This document shows positions 1 to 9,088 of a DNA stretch of 36,230 bases, in pieces. The stretch comes from Diphasiastrum complanatum (taxonomy: Eukaryota; Streptophyta; Lycopodiopsida; Lycopodiales; Lycopodiaceae). The translations under genes and the position numbers were made by a program. Location of the stretch: the NCBI GenBank assembly GCA_029204225.1, contig MU831857.1, forward strand, positions 1 through 36,230, given 5' to 3'. Each line of letters starts with the position of its first letter. Position 1 is the stretch's first letter. The notes beneath the pieces were generated by a model, which saw only the letters and a program-made list of their open reading frames with translations, ran no database searches and was not told where the DNA came from.

Positions 1-60
1 CCAATAAAAATCATATTATTCTATCAAAAGTAGAATATTTTGAACAATGAATGACTTTAG

Positions 61-297
61 ATTATTTTTTGTCGACAAAATCACATAATTGCTCTTGTTG
101 AATCTAGGAGCTTTGGATTAGTTGCTACAAACTTCCTTACAAAACATTCTTCTGTTAATATAGTTGTAGACATGCATGTCATTATTTTTTATGGTCGAAG
201 AACTTCTTTGAATGCCTTTGTGAGAGTTGATAATTTTGAACAACTACAACATGGTGCACAAGTACTCCCAATTTTGGAGTGCGTTTGTAAGATGTAA
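61..297 (+). other. Unassigned open reading stretch
   Basis: One frame stays open for 79 codons between TAG at 58 and TAA at 295. The composition looks protein-like (valine-rich middle, motif FYGRRTSLNAF), but there is no convincing start codon and I recognise no family. It could be an exon end or part of an old element that begins left of the window. Seen: the open frame. Coding status is inference and weak in such AT-rich sequence. Confidence 0.18.
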
Positions 298-1057
298 GAT
301 GATAAATTTTGTCTTATAAGTTGTAAGTAATATTTGTGCAACATATTGTTAAAGTAGTATTAATGTAGGACCATGACCTTTGATTGATAACGCTTTCAAC
401 TTGGATGGTTTACATGAAATGATTGTTAGGACTTTTGAGGTAAAAAAAAACTAGGTGGATAATAGGACAAATTGTTTATACCTCAGTTGTTTGCTTTTTC
501 ATCAACCTTTTATTCACTTCAAGCAACAAATTGCTTATAGATATGCATTATGTGTACTTTTTGGTTTCCTAAAGCCCTTTTCTTTGTCAATCTCTTTCAA
601 AACACTTGCAATAATAGGAGCCATTGGGTGATTCACCCAATTGTGCAAGGTCGCTATACATGATATAGCAGGGGTTGATGGTCCACGAAGAATGCAAAAG
701 AGTTAGTGAGTAGATAATGATAAAACTTGCAAATGTTGAATATCATAATGAGTGCTTCACACTTAGTTGTAATATACCCCCTGGAGTAGATTGAGATTCA
801 AAATTCTAAAATATAGCTACAAATTGGAAGAGTGATGATCAAAATCATATTGTCAAATTCAAAGCAAGAATCTCCTACATAGCCATATGTGATTTATGGT
901 GATGCAAGTGAGAATATGATGTTATTGATAATATAAGAAAAGTGGGGTTTATCTTCATTGCGGTTGAGGGTTGATCATTTGCCATTGACACTGAGGAGGG
1001 TGGTGATGGTGCCACTCCCTTCCATTTCTAGGCTCACATAATTGCTAGCACCGGAAC
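298..1057. other. AT-rich stretch without a recognisable gene
   Basis: No frame longer than about 60 codons and no retroelement motif is visible. The only structure noticed is a short palindrome at 623-641 (ATTGGGTGA, one spacer base, TCACCCAAT), too short to interpret. Confidence 0.5.
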
Positions 1058-1309
1058 ATGGAAAATTGGAGTTTTTGTGGCATCTTTCTTGGAGCTACTG
1101 TTGGTTGCATTGTGATTAGATTCAAGGGTGCACTTGCCCCAGGTCTCAATGTAACAGTGTCCATATTCGCATTCTCAACAAAAGGGTGTGAATATGGCCT
1201 TTATGAGGACATTTTGCAATTCTATGCCCTTCGTCGCATCCGTAGCAATATTAGATTCTTCCACCTTGGCGTTGAGGCTGGACATCGTAGGTCGCAAAAT
1301 ACTAGGTGA
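1058..1309 (+). other. Small ORF, function uncertain
   Basis: An 83-residue ATG-started frame. Residues 8-40 are hydrophobic and include GLNVTVSIFAF, which loosely recalls the LNVSA segment of yellow-stripe-like/OPT metal transporters. The rest of the protein does not follow that family and the frame has a stop three codons upstream of the ATG. The opposite strand is also open over part of the span (1175-1360), so chance is a real possibility. It is probably not a functional gene. Confidence 0.15.
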
Positions 1310-1396
1310 TAGCTGGATCCACATATAGCTCCTTCGAACCATACCACTGATGCGGCTCAAGTTGGAATGGTATCTCGTGCTCTGCGCCTGTCAAGT

Positions 1397-2540
1397 TTAA
1401 ACGGGCCACTTGGTTTTTAGTTCGCCTCGGTGGTGCAAGCCATGCGCTGCTGATTCATTGGTGTTCCAAACAGCGGGGCCGCATTCGGTGCCCCTTGGTG
1501 CGGATAAGAGGTCTGGTATTGATTCCTCTTTTGTTGTATAATCCGGGGGTTGAATGGGCAAAACGTTGTTTCGTGTGATGACGCGTTGCACGGGTGGCAA
1601 TATCGTTGTGTTAGTTTGAGATCTTGTTTCAAAACCGGACACCCGTTGGCTATATGGTTTTGTGTACAAACCGGACACCCTACATTCTCTCTTCAAAGGT
1701 ATTGTAGCTGGTTTTGATCTGGTGTGTTAGAGGATGACGCTACAACATCTTGTAAGGCGTTCAGTTTTTTATCAAACGAGGCTGTCAATTGCTCCATCTG
1801 TTGTTTGTGTAGTTTCGTCAATTGTTCCATCAGCAGATCTGTTGATATATTGGAAACATTGGAGGTTGATGCTACCGAAGGAGTCGAATGATGGGCTGTT
1901 GGATAGGAATCATCATCTGAGCCTTCATCCTCTTCTTTGATAGCATCTTCCATGGCTTCCTACAATGAGGTAACTGCTCCCGGCGTGTAAGCTCTCTTCG
2001 GATGCTTCCTGATAACCCTGCGAGGAACCAAATGATCATCGCATGATCAGAGTCAGGGTTGTGTTGCATTCGGATCGTAGATGTTTGATCCACTCGATAT
2101 AGTTCCAGACCCTTTCTCACTTTTCCATTTTGACTTTGCTCAACAGGAGAAATTGATCTTCCAAAAACTTTCTTGGTTTAAAGCGGGTGATAAGAGCCAC
2201 TTTAACCCCTTTCCAAGTGGATTTTTTTTCGGCCGATTGGTTGAAGAACCAGTCTTGGACTACAGCTACTAGTAACATTGGGAATAGCTTCAACTTCTCC
2301 GTCGGAGTCTGTTTGTCGTACATCTCACACACTTGTTCGTAGATTTGGAGGAACCTGAGAGGATTTGTTGATCCATCATATTTAGGCAATTCAAAATGAG
2401 GTGCCCTCCAAATTGCTTGCATGGGTACGACAGGTATGGGTTGATCCATTGGATCCATTGCTGATGGTCCTGCTTCTGCTCTGATCTGCACGGTTGCAAC
2501 TCAGGGATAATTTGGTGCTTGGTTTTTTGCTCTTCCATGT
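1397..2540 (-). pseudogene. gag: Ty3/gypsy gag remnant (copy A) with two zinc knuckles
   Basis: Read on the minus strand from about 2491, the product has the plant gypsy Gag order: a PKYDGSTNPLRFLQ start to the retrotrans_gag region, then QDWFFNQ, LITRFKPRKF and LLSKVK, followed by a glutamine-rich linker (1693-1953) and two knuckles near the end. Knuckle 1 (1639-1677) reads C-x2-C-x3-H-x4-C and knuckle 2 (1558-1599) reads C-x2-C-x4-H-x4-C. Gag coats the element RNA and drives particle assembly. The reading frame is broken by at least three shifts or stops near 2117, 1950 and 1690, so it cannot be functional. A second copy of its C-terminal half lies at 34553-34895. Protease and the rest of pol are absent downstream. 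Confidence 0.85.
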
Positions 2541-3328
2541 AATGATCGTTCTGATCTAAGATTCATTCGTCGGAGAGGTCCAGGGTTGCTAGATCTTGAT
2601 GGATGTGTGGAAAACAATCTGGATCTGTTTCAGCTCATTGGAATAAAAGTAACTCTTCAGACTCGTCTGTGAGCTTATCTCAGTGAGATGTAGTTGCAGG
2701 AGGTCCGGTGAGAGTTAGTTGCCACAAAAAACTGAAAAATTGATGTCTGCGAGGGTTCTGTCTTTGATTTTGCTCTTCTGGATCTTGGGAAACTCTCGTA
2801 GGGGGTGTTAAACTGAAAGTTAACTCTCATAGCCTCGTTTGTGAGCTTGTCTCAATGAGAGCTAGCTATAGGAGGTCTGGCGAAGTTACTGAGCAGTTTT
2901 GCAAAAAAAATTGGTTTTACAAAGGTTTTTTGAATTTTTATGGTTTTTTTCTGTTGTTTTTAAATCTGCTGGGAACTAACTCTTGAGGCTTCTATGCAGG
3001 TTTGGGATAGTGTCCTCAGGCTGTTGCCAGTCATGCGAGAGTTTTTGTTCACTAGTTTGGGAGAAATAAAGTCTGATGTAATTTTAGCTCACCCTTTCTC
3101 TCCAAAAATGCAGATTTGTGGGTTTTTTATGGTTGTGATAAAATGTCAGGCCCTTAGAGGCTGTTTTAGGTCTCCACTATCTCTCCACACCTCCTCCGCT
3201 AGCTTCCAACAGTTCAATTACACAAAAACAAGCAAAAATAAGTCTATACTATCCCAAAACCACCTAAGACACTCTAAAATAGACAAAAACAACTAAATTG
3301 ACAACTAAACTAGTTAGTAATGGCCTAT
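2541..3328 (-). other. Gypsy 5' leader (copy A)
   Basis: Untranslated region between the primer site and gag of the minus-strand element. It matches, with many substitutions, the leader at about 22040-22831. Two diverged copies of a unit of about 170 bp begin near 2652 and 2822; both contain GTGAGCTT(A/G)TCTCA followed by an AGGTC(C/T)GG block. The plus-strand ORF at 2994-3296 falls inside this leader and is a chance frame. Confidence 0.65.
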
Positions 3329-3345
3329 CCTCGACATCGGTGCCA
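3329..3345 (-). other. Gypsy primer-binding site (copy A)
   Basis: On the minus strand this reads TGGCACCGATGTCGAGG. It lies one base beyond the LTR end and resembles the plant Tat/Athila-type site (TGGCGCCGTTGCCGGGGA). The copy at 22832-22849 is closer to that consensus. Confidence 0.65.
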
Positions 3346-3346
3346 C

Positions 3347-3547
3347 TGTAGGGTGCAGTGAATGGATGGTGAGCAACCCTCCGCCTGTGAAAAGGGTTAT
3401 AACACAAGGATAGGTAATCTAACTTAGATTAGTTACTTATTTAGTTGCTTACTACACAAAACTAACTCTAGCCCACACTAATTCTAACTTCAAACTAACA
3501 CTAACCACCTACACATCATAGGTAGAGGTGAAAGGAGGAGAGGTGAA

Positions 3548-3632
<85 letters not shown>

Positions 3633-4167
3633 TAGCTCATGTGCTCAACACTACATACTATTGGAAAGCCATTATAAACATAAAGTAAGAACAATGCAAA
3701 AAAGAAAAATAATTAGCAAACATAAACAATAGAAAAGCATGAGAGCATTAGCACATGAGAATGCTTGGATCTCCAAAATGGTAGAGTTTCCTCCTCTCTA
3801 TTAGCATGTCAAATGGAGGTGACTTTTTATCTTTGGAGAGGCCCTTGCCCCTTGGTTTCTATTGGCTACTTCAAGAAGGTAGGATTGAAATCCTAACCCT
3901 TCAAAAGAAACACATTCTAATCTATGGTGCACAAAGAAGCACATCCCACCTACCACCATTTTGACTTTGGCAAGTTAACAAAAACTTAGAAACTTAATTA
4001 TCTTAAACTTTGGTCTTTTTAACATTATTTTAATTAAATGGCCCAAAGTCTAATTTATTTAGAATACATTATTTTACAAGTGCTCATTGGCTTATGGGCT
4101 TACGCTCACAGGAGGATGCCACGACCCTCGCAACTTATTTTCTACTTCCGGCCATTTCTCTATATAT
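3347..4167 (-). repeat. Gypsy LTR, minus orientation (copy A), 5' end truncated
   Basis: The segment aligns by eye along its whole length with the LTR at 22851-23726, including a GA tract at the same place, the TTTCCTCCT/TTAGCATG block, and the GCCCAAAGTC...ACAAGTGCTCAT block. Compared with that copy, about 20 bp at the TGTTGGGAGTATTCCC terminus are missing. The break falls in GCATG, which is shared with the adjoining copia sequence. On the minus strand the LTR supplies promoter, R and U5; the CT-rich tract lies in the downstream half. Confidence 0.75.
3551..3630. repeat. (AG)40 microsatellite inside the gypsy LTR
   Basis: Uninterrupted AG dinucleotide for 80 bp. The homologous LTR at 22851-23726 has its own tract of 118 bp in the same place, so the repeat belongs to the element and has changed length since the copies separated. 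Confidence 0.97.
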
Positions 4168-5012
4168 GCATGGAATTCCACCACATTGAAGAATCTACGA
4201 GTGTTTGGATGTATCGCCTACGTGCGAATCCCAAAGGAGACAAGGAAGAAATTCGACTTCCAAGGTCTCAAAACAATCCTAATCGGATATACTTCCTCTG
4301 ATATCCAACAAATTTTATTCAGCAGGGATACAGTCTTTATCAAGGATTAGTTCAACGACTTCAAAGGAAAAGGTAAAGTTCTTTGCAAACCTTCGACGCC
4401 TGCCATCGACACAAAAATTTGAGCCTCTGGCTCAAGTGTGCCCATAGTCGACAACGAGTTAGAAGAAGACGTTGCTGTAACTCACCAACAACAAGTCCAA
4501 GGTCATCAGCCGACGCTACCTCCAAGAAGATCGAATCGAGTGCGCACACAACCCACGAGGTATATTCTTGAGTCTTCCTGCCTTTTAATACAGGAATCAT
4601 GTCGACTATCGAAGAGGCACTTAGCTAACCAGACTCCGATCTCTGGAGAGAAGCGTTGGACAAAGAGTATTCCTCTCTGATCAAGAACCAGACATGGTCA
4701 TTAGTTGAACCACCTATTGGCAACAATCTTATCGATTGCAAATGGGTCTTCAAGATCAAGTACAATGCCAATGAAGGTATTGACCAAAGGAAGGCATGAC
4801 TAGTAGTGCGAGGATTCGCTCAGATTCCCAACATCAACTACAACGAGACTTTCAGTCCAGTAGTCAAGCATTTTTCGATCTGAGCTCTCCTATCGTATGT
4901 TGCTGCAGCCAACCTCAAAGTACATCAACTCGATGTACAGACAACCTATCTCAATGGAGTCATTAAATAAGCAAAGAAAGGCAATTGGATTAAACATACA
5001 AGCTGCAAGGTT
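4168..5012 (+). pseudogene. pol: Ty1/copia pol remnant (integrase end to RT start)
   Basis: The conserved post-integrase motif NLRVFGCIAYVRIPKETRKK is present, followed by a DNA-to-RT linker (PPRRSNRVRTQPTRY) and the RT start (CKWVFKIKYNANEG, QLDVQTTYLNG). Several in-frame stops and shifts interrupt it (near 4348, 4678 and 4797). RT stops abruptly at about 4966 and joins the last codons before the polypurine tract, so the RT catalytic centre and RNase H have been deleted. The 5' side is cut where it meets the gypsy LTR at about 4167. Non-functional. Confidence 0.8.
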
Positions 5013-5022
5013 CAAGAGGGAG
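5013..5022 (+). other. Copia polypurine tract
   Basis: CAAGAGGGAG lies immediately before the LTR start TGTCAGAA. This is the usual plus-strand primer position next to a plant copia 3' LTR. Confidence 0.7.
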
Positions 5023-5697
5023 TGTCAGAAATGGTGAACTCCTGCAACTTTGTCGTAGCACAAACAAGAAACGAAGGTCGAACGAGAACAATTCGCAACA
5101 GTCAACATCCCTTGACTCGAAGCACGAACGATTCGTGAATCATTCGTGAATTGTAAACACACCTCCAAGACCGCAAACCGCAAAGGGACGCAAAACGAAA
5201 GACTACGAAAAGAATGAAAGCAAACGGGAGATTACAAAACAAACGAAGAGAAATCTTTCACGATGCCAACTGGCAGCTCAACGGGCTTGGAGTCGTAGAC
5301 TTCACCCTTAGGTGAAATAAGAGGCAACGACAAAGACTAACTGATTAGTTGATTATCGTTAACTAGTCTTGTGATTTCTGCGTTTAGCCATCTTGTAAAC
5401 TCCACACTGTGGAGGTATAAACTATCCTTTCTGGATCATAAAAATATAGATCTGTAAGAGACAGAGAGAGAGGTAGTGAATAGAGCAGAAAAGAAAAATA
5501 TTAGAAACAATAGAGCTGTGCATGAAAGTCTGCCAACGAGCAGAACACAGCAAAAGAGCAGAGTGTCATTCCGCCAACGAGCGAGACACTGACAATCTCG
5601 CTCTAAAATTAAACTGATAATACAGTCGTTCTATTTTTATACATCTCTTTGTCTTGTGCTGTGTGTCTTGATTGCTAGAATAGTATGTGTTCTGTCA
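5023..5697 (+). repeat. Copia 3' LTR
   Basis: Starts TGTCAGAAATGG right after the polypurine tract and ends in TTCTGTCA, close to an inverted repeat of its start. Length 675 bp, ordinary for copia. A TATA-like sequence lies at 5416-5422, followed by purine-rich sequence and poly-A signals typical of R/U5. No second LTR of this family was found in the window. The exact 3' boundary is less certain than the 5' one. Confidence 0.65.
5416..5422 (+). promoter_or_regulatory. Putative TATA box of the copia LTR
   Basis: TATAAAC about 395 bp into the LTR, preceded by a GC-richer short stretch (CCACACTGTGGAGG, itself an imperfect palindrome). The position suits the U3/R border of a plant LTR. Confidence 0.45.
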
Positions 5698-6290
5698 ACC
5701 GTCAAAACGATTAGATTCTGTTACAGAAGGAAAAAGGCCAAAAGACTTATCCTGTAACAATATAAATACATGTGCACTAATGAACTTATCCCTCGGAGAG
5801 TTCCTACAAATGGCACCACAAGCTAAGAGCATTTTGGCAGACTGGATCAAATTGAAATTTGAGCAAACTACAAAAGAGCCCTTGTATTGTGCTGGCTATG
5901 AAGGAAGCAGCAATGTCCTCAACATTGAAGCAGCGTGGGAGAGTAAACAACACAACATCACCCAACCTATCAAGCACAAGAGATATGAGGACGACGCTAC
6001 AATGGTAGATGGAAGCAACTTGATATTAGGAGGCAACTTGATATCCACTACTTTATACCAAAAATGGGGTTTGCAAGGACCAAAGCCAGCAAGATTTGTT
6101 ATCAAATTAGCGAGTGTGAAACTTAAAGGTGTAGCTGAAGACATCCTAGTAAAGATAGCGGGAGTGCAGTTTGTAATCACCTTCATGGCCAGAGTCTCCT
6201 TCCGCTTATCGAGTTCTACTAGGGAGGCTTTTGTTGAGAGTCGTGCGAGTGATTCACAACTGGGGAACTAGAAAACTCACCTTTGAGAAT
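5687..6290 (+). pseudogene. Ty3/gypsy protease-region fragment
   Basis: A 194-codon open frame begins at ATG 5687, inside the end of the preceding LTR, so the first residues are fortuitous. Residues 32-60 (LSLGEFLQMAPQAK) resemble the linker ahead of gypsy proteases. Residues 107-168 resemble the aspartic protease fold, with YQKWGL, a K-L-A-S core and EDILVK. The expected D-[ST]-G catalytic triplet reads D-G-S at residue 108, so activity is doubtful. Around 6190 the frame shifts: VLLGR and then VIHNWGTRKLTFEN, a typical gypsy post-protease motif, are read one base out to about 6290. The rest of pol is missing. The unbroken length is unusual for this window. Confidence 0.65.
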
Positions 6291-6523
6291 CTTTCATCAC
6301 CTTTGTTAGGGTCTTTTACAATTTGCTCCATAGAAGTTTCAATACTCTTACAATCTAGCATATTGAACTTTTTAAACATTGAAAGAGCATACTTGGATTG
6401 ACAAACAAAAGCTTTTTCATTATGGAAGTCAATCTCTAATCCTAATATGTAATGAAGTTTTTCAAGATCTTGCATCTTGAATTGTTGTAAATGACCCCTT
6501 TCAAGACCTCTTTGCATGCGCAT
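6272..6523 (-). pseudogene. Copia reverse-transcriptase fragment
   Basis: The minus strand encodes FKMQDLEKLHYILGLEI, CQSKYALSMFKKFNM and DCKSIETSME, the block downstream of the YVDD centre in plant copia RT. About 80 codons are uninterrupted, but the catalytic part and everything after SKVSF is missing. It abuts the gypsy protease fragment on one side and a short repeat region on the other. Confidence 0.8.
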
Positions 6524-6721
6524 TCAGAGAAGAGAGCCTCTCGCACCTGCAGGATTAACAGCTCAAACATAATGTTGGCGTTTTGGTGATCATAATGTGT
6601 GTTCTGATATCAAAACGCGTGCACATCAGTTGTAAATGACCCCTTTCAAGACCTCTCTGCGTGCACATTTAGAGAAAAAAGCCTCTCGCACCTGCACATC
6701 AATGGCTCAAAAATAATGTCG
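6484..6721. repeat. Direct repeat of about 100 bp, two copies
   Basis: The segment TTGTAAATGACCCCTTTCAA through CCTCTCGCACCTGCA occurs at about 6484-6550 and again at about 6630-6695, and similarity continues into GGCTCAAA(A/C)ATAATGT. The period is about 147 bp. The first copy overlaps the end of the copia RT fragment, so part of that RT has been duplicated. Confidence 0.8.
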
Positions 6722-6724
6722 GCC

Positions 6725-6856
6725 GTGGCACCGGTGGCACGGCAAAGCCCAAAAAATGACCCATTTCAAAACAGAGCACCGTGGTGCCGGTGCCACGACA
6801 AAGGCTGAAACATGACCCATTTCAAAACAAAGCGCCGTGGCGCCGGCACCACGGCT
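6725..6856. repeat. GC-rich tandem repeat with palindromic core, period about 56 bp
   Basis: Two full units and a partial third start at about 6725, 6781 and 6837. Each begins with a GTGG(C/T)(A/G)CCGG(T/C) palindrome-like block and carries ATGACCCATTTCAAAACA(A/G)A. The third core is almost self-complementary (GCCGTGGCGCCGGCACCACG, two mismatches over 22 bp). It stands out as a GC island in AT-rich sequence. Confidence 0.75.
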
Positions 6857-7090
6857 GCCCAAAAAAAAATTGATCCTACACCAAAAAAAATCGTTTTTGG
6901 TAAATGCGCCGCCCAAAAAAGTTTGCTAGCTGGCTATTCGTAAATGCACCGTCCAATTGACGGGAAATTTTGCTCTTAATGGAAATGGCCACTCTATACT
7001 GAATACCCCAAATCTACAATAGTCGACCAGAGAATGAAGACATTTTTTGAATCTGTAGTTCAATGTTAGTTCTCTCTATATTTCGCCTTA
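6857..7090. other. No recognisable gene
   Basis: Contains AAAAAAA runs and a short GCGCCGCCC block and leads into the SWIM pseudogene. A possible splice acceptor (CGCCTTAG) lies at its right end. Confidence 0.4.
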
Positions 7091-8705
7091 GAATGCATCG
7101 ACGTTAGATGAAGCTTTATCACAATATAGGTTTATAAGGGCATGGTGGGCCAGTGGAAAGGTGGCTGATGCTAATTTGCCGGGAATGGATTGTTGGTTGA
7201 GTTGGTGGAATGTGCGCTACACACACTGGAGACATTTGTTGGTTGGGGTAAGACTTCTTTCTTGTAACTTTTAAAATATAGAACTCAACATTAAATTAGT
7301 CGTGCTCTTCACATTATATTGTGCATGTGCTCTTACTTCTGAATGTTTTATAGGTCACTAATATTGACGAGGTGGCCAATACTCCCCAGACCAATATGGC
7401 GGAGGCAAAGCATGCAAGCTGGTTGGCAGGCGAAGGTAATAAAACACAGATAAGCCTATACGATGCAACAGTCACAGATCTTGAAAATGCATTGTTGCAA
7501 AGCACAAAACAACATGCTTTTGTACAAGGACGACATATTGGAAGTGACCCTAGCTTGGAGGCACTCATTGATAGGGCCACTTGTAGAACCAATGCCACAC
7601 CAAGTCCTTTAATGATAGGCAAGGTTGTGTCAGATTCTATGGGAGGCACACCTATGTACAATAATCCTGGATCTCAAGGTGATCGAATCACAGGTCGATG
7701 AAAAAGAAATCCAACAATTTTTGTTGATGTTGAGGCAAACAACTCACATAGGCCAGAATTTGTAAATGTCAATCGACCTAGACAACGTGGTGGTAGACTT
7801 ATTAATTTCTCCAATGTGGAGACTGTCAATGTGGAAACAAAACATGGTAATGAAACACACGCTGACCATATTGATAGAGCAGCATCTAGTGTTGTCAAGG
7901 AAATCGATATTCATGACACCATCTGGGCAATTCGTCGAACCAAACCAGGCAGTAGGGTCACTTGTATGGGATGGCTTGGGTATGGATTAGGAAAGTGTAA
8001 AAAACAGATCAAGAATAGCTCAAAGGAAGTTCCTGCCCCTTGTTTTTTGGGAATGCGACAATGGATAGGTGGAAATAAAAAACAATTCATGTGGTTTTGT
8101 AATGACAGTGTGGATCATACGTGGACACCATGCACATCAACTGTGTGTGAAAGTCCTAAAATACCTACGATATGGCCTGTACAAAAGGGAACTAGCTTAA
8201 ACCTGAGGAGAAAGAGATGCTACAAAGAGCTGGATTTGTTCTTCCTCATGCTCAAGGACTTGATGTTCCAGAAAATATAATTCCAACTACTGAGGGAGAA
8301 GATGTTCCTGAGAGTAGCTAGAGAAGGACCCGTGTACGTATAGGGATATCAAATTTGGCCCTCAAGAAAATAGATTTGGCTTTGAGTCTATCTACCAAAA
8401 TTCTATTAGTCACCATAATTGAACGGTTTGAGCATGAGATTTTTAAAATAGAAACAAAAAATTCAATCCAAAGAGCCATAGCCTACAACGTGAGCATATC
8501 TGAGCACCCCTCTTGCACATGTGAAGATTTTCAGTGGCGACAAAGGACTGGAAAATCTTACCTTGCATGCAAGCACATGTACTACATTCTCTTACGCGTG
8601 CTTGGGCTAGACATGAATCACAATATGTGTATTCATCAAGCTCAGTTTGAAAAAAAGGACTTATTGCACATGCTTTCTTGTAAACGTAGCTTCGCATGTA
8701 GTTGA
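7091..8705 (+). pseudogene. SWIM zinc-finger protein, probably transposase-derived
   Basis: Exon-like open sequence from about 7091 to 7247 (QYRFIRAWWASGK, then a Trp-rich part) ends at a GTAAG donor. A 106-bp putative intron (7248-7353, ending TTTTATAG) follows, and the frame resumes in phase. From 7354 about 450 codons run to 8705 with only two stops (TGA 7699, TAG 8319) and one shift near 8195. An NTPQTNMAEAKHASW motif resembles the last acidic block of Mutator-like DDE transposases. The C-terminal segment (ORF 8355-8705) holds a SWIM finger: C54-x-C56-x15-C72-x-H74, then MYYILLRVLGLDMN. SWIM fingers bind DNA or protein and occur in MULE transposases and FAR1-type proteins. The upstream catalytic part is not visible. 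The light decay implies recent inactivation. Confidence 0.6.
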
Positions 8706-9088
8706 GCTAAGTGTTGAGTAAAAAGATATTTGGGTTGGGTTATTTTAGATAATTCCATGACATCAAGACATTATTATATGATATAGTTATTTTTGTTAAC
8801 AATATGGATTTAAGAGTTTTGGTTCTATTTTGTGATATATTCCCATTTATTTGACAAAGTCAAAGCCAAAATTGCACAATAATATTAATTTTTATCAAAT
8901 GATATACCTGGAATATATGAATAATACTTGAAACATATTCAAAATGAAGATAAAATAATGAAACAAGCATCACAACATAAGAAAAATATCATGAGGGATC
9001 AGTTTTTCACTTTGCAATATTCTCTAAAGAAATCTCCACCTCACAAGCTCGCTCACAATTTTGAAAAAGCTCACTCAGCAAAGCTCAC
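8706..9088. other. AT-rich stretch without a recognisable gene
   Basis: Separates the SWIM pseudogene from the 3' end of the copia element. The 3' LTR expected here for the minus-strand copia element (ends TGTGAAA/TTTCACA as at 13162-13811) was looked for and not seen. The small plus-strand ORF at 8928-9188 overlaps the element's coding frame and is a shadow. Confidence 0.5.

Noticed and set aside
1058-1309. Possible yellow-stripe-like transporter piece
   Set aside because: Only about ten residues look similar, the flanking family motifs are missing, and the opposite strand is also partly open; kept only as a low-confidence open frame.
3551-3630. CRISPR-like or satellite array
   Set aside because: It is a plain dinucleotide microsatellite with no spacer structure; same for 23001-23118 and 31497-31546.
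7314-7661. Minus-strand ORF of 115 residues with hydrophobic segments
   Set aside because: Antisense to the SWIM pseudogene, whose frame is supported by intron borders, motif order and continuation over more than 1 kb.
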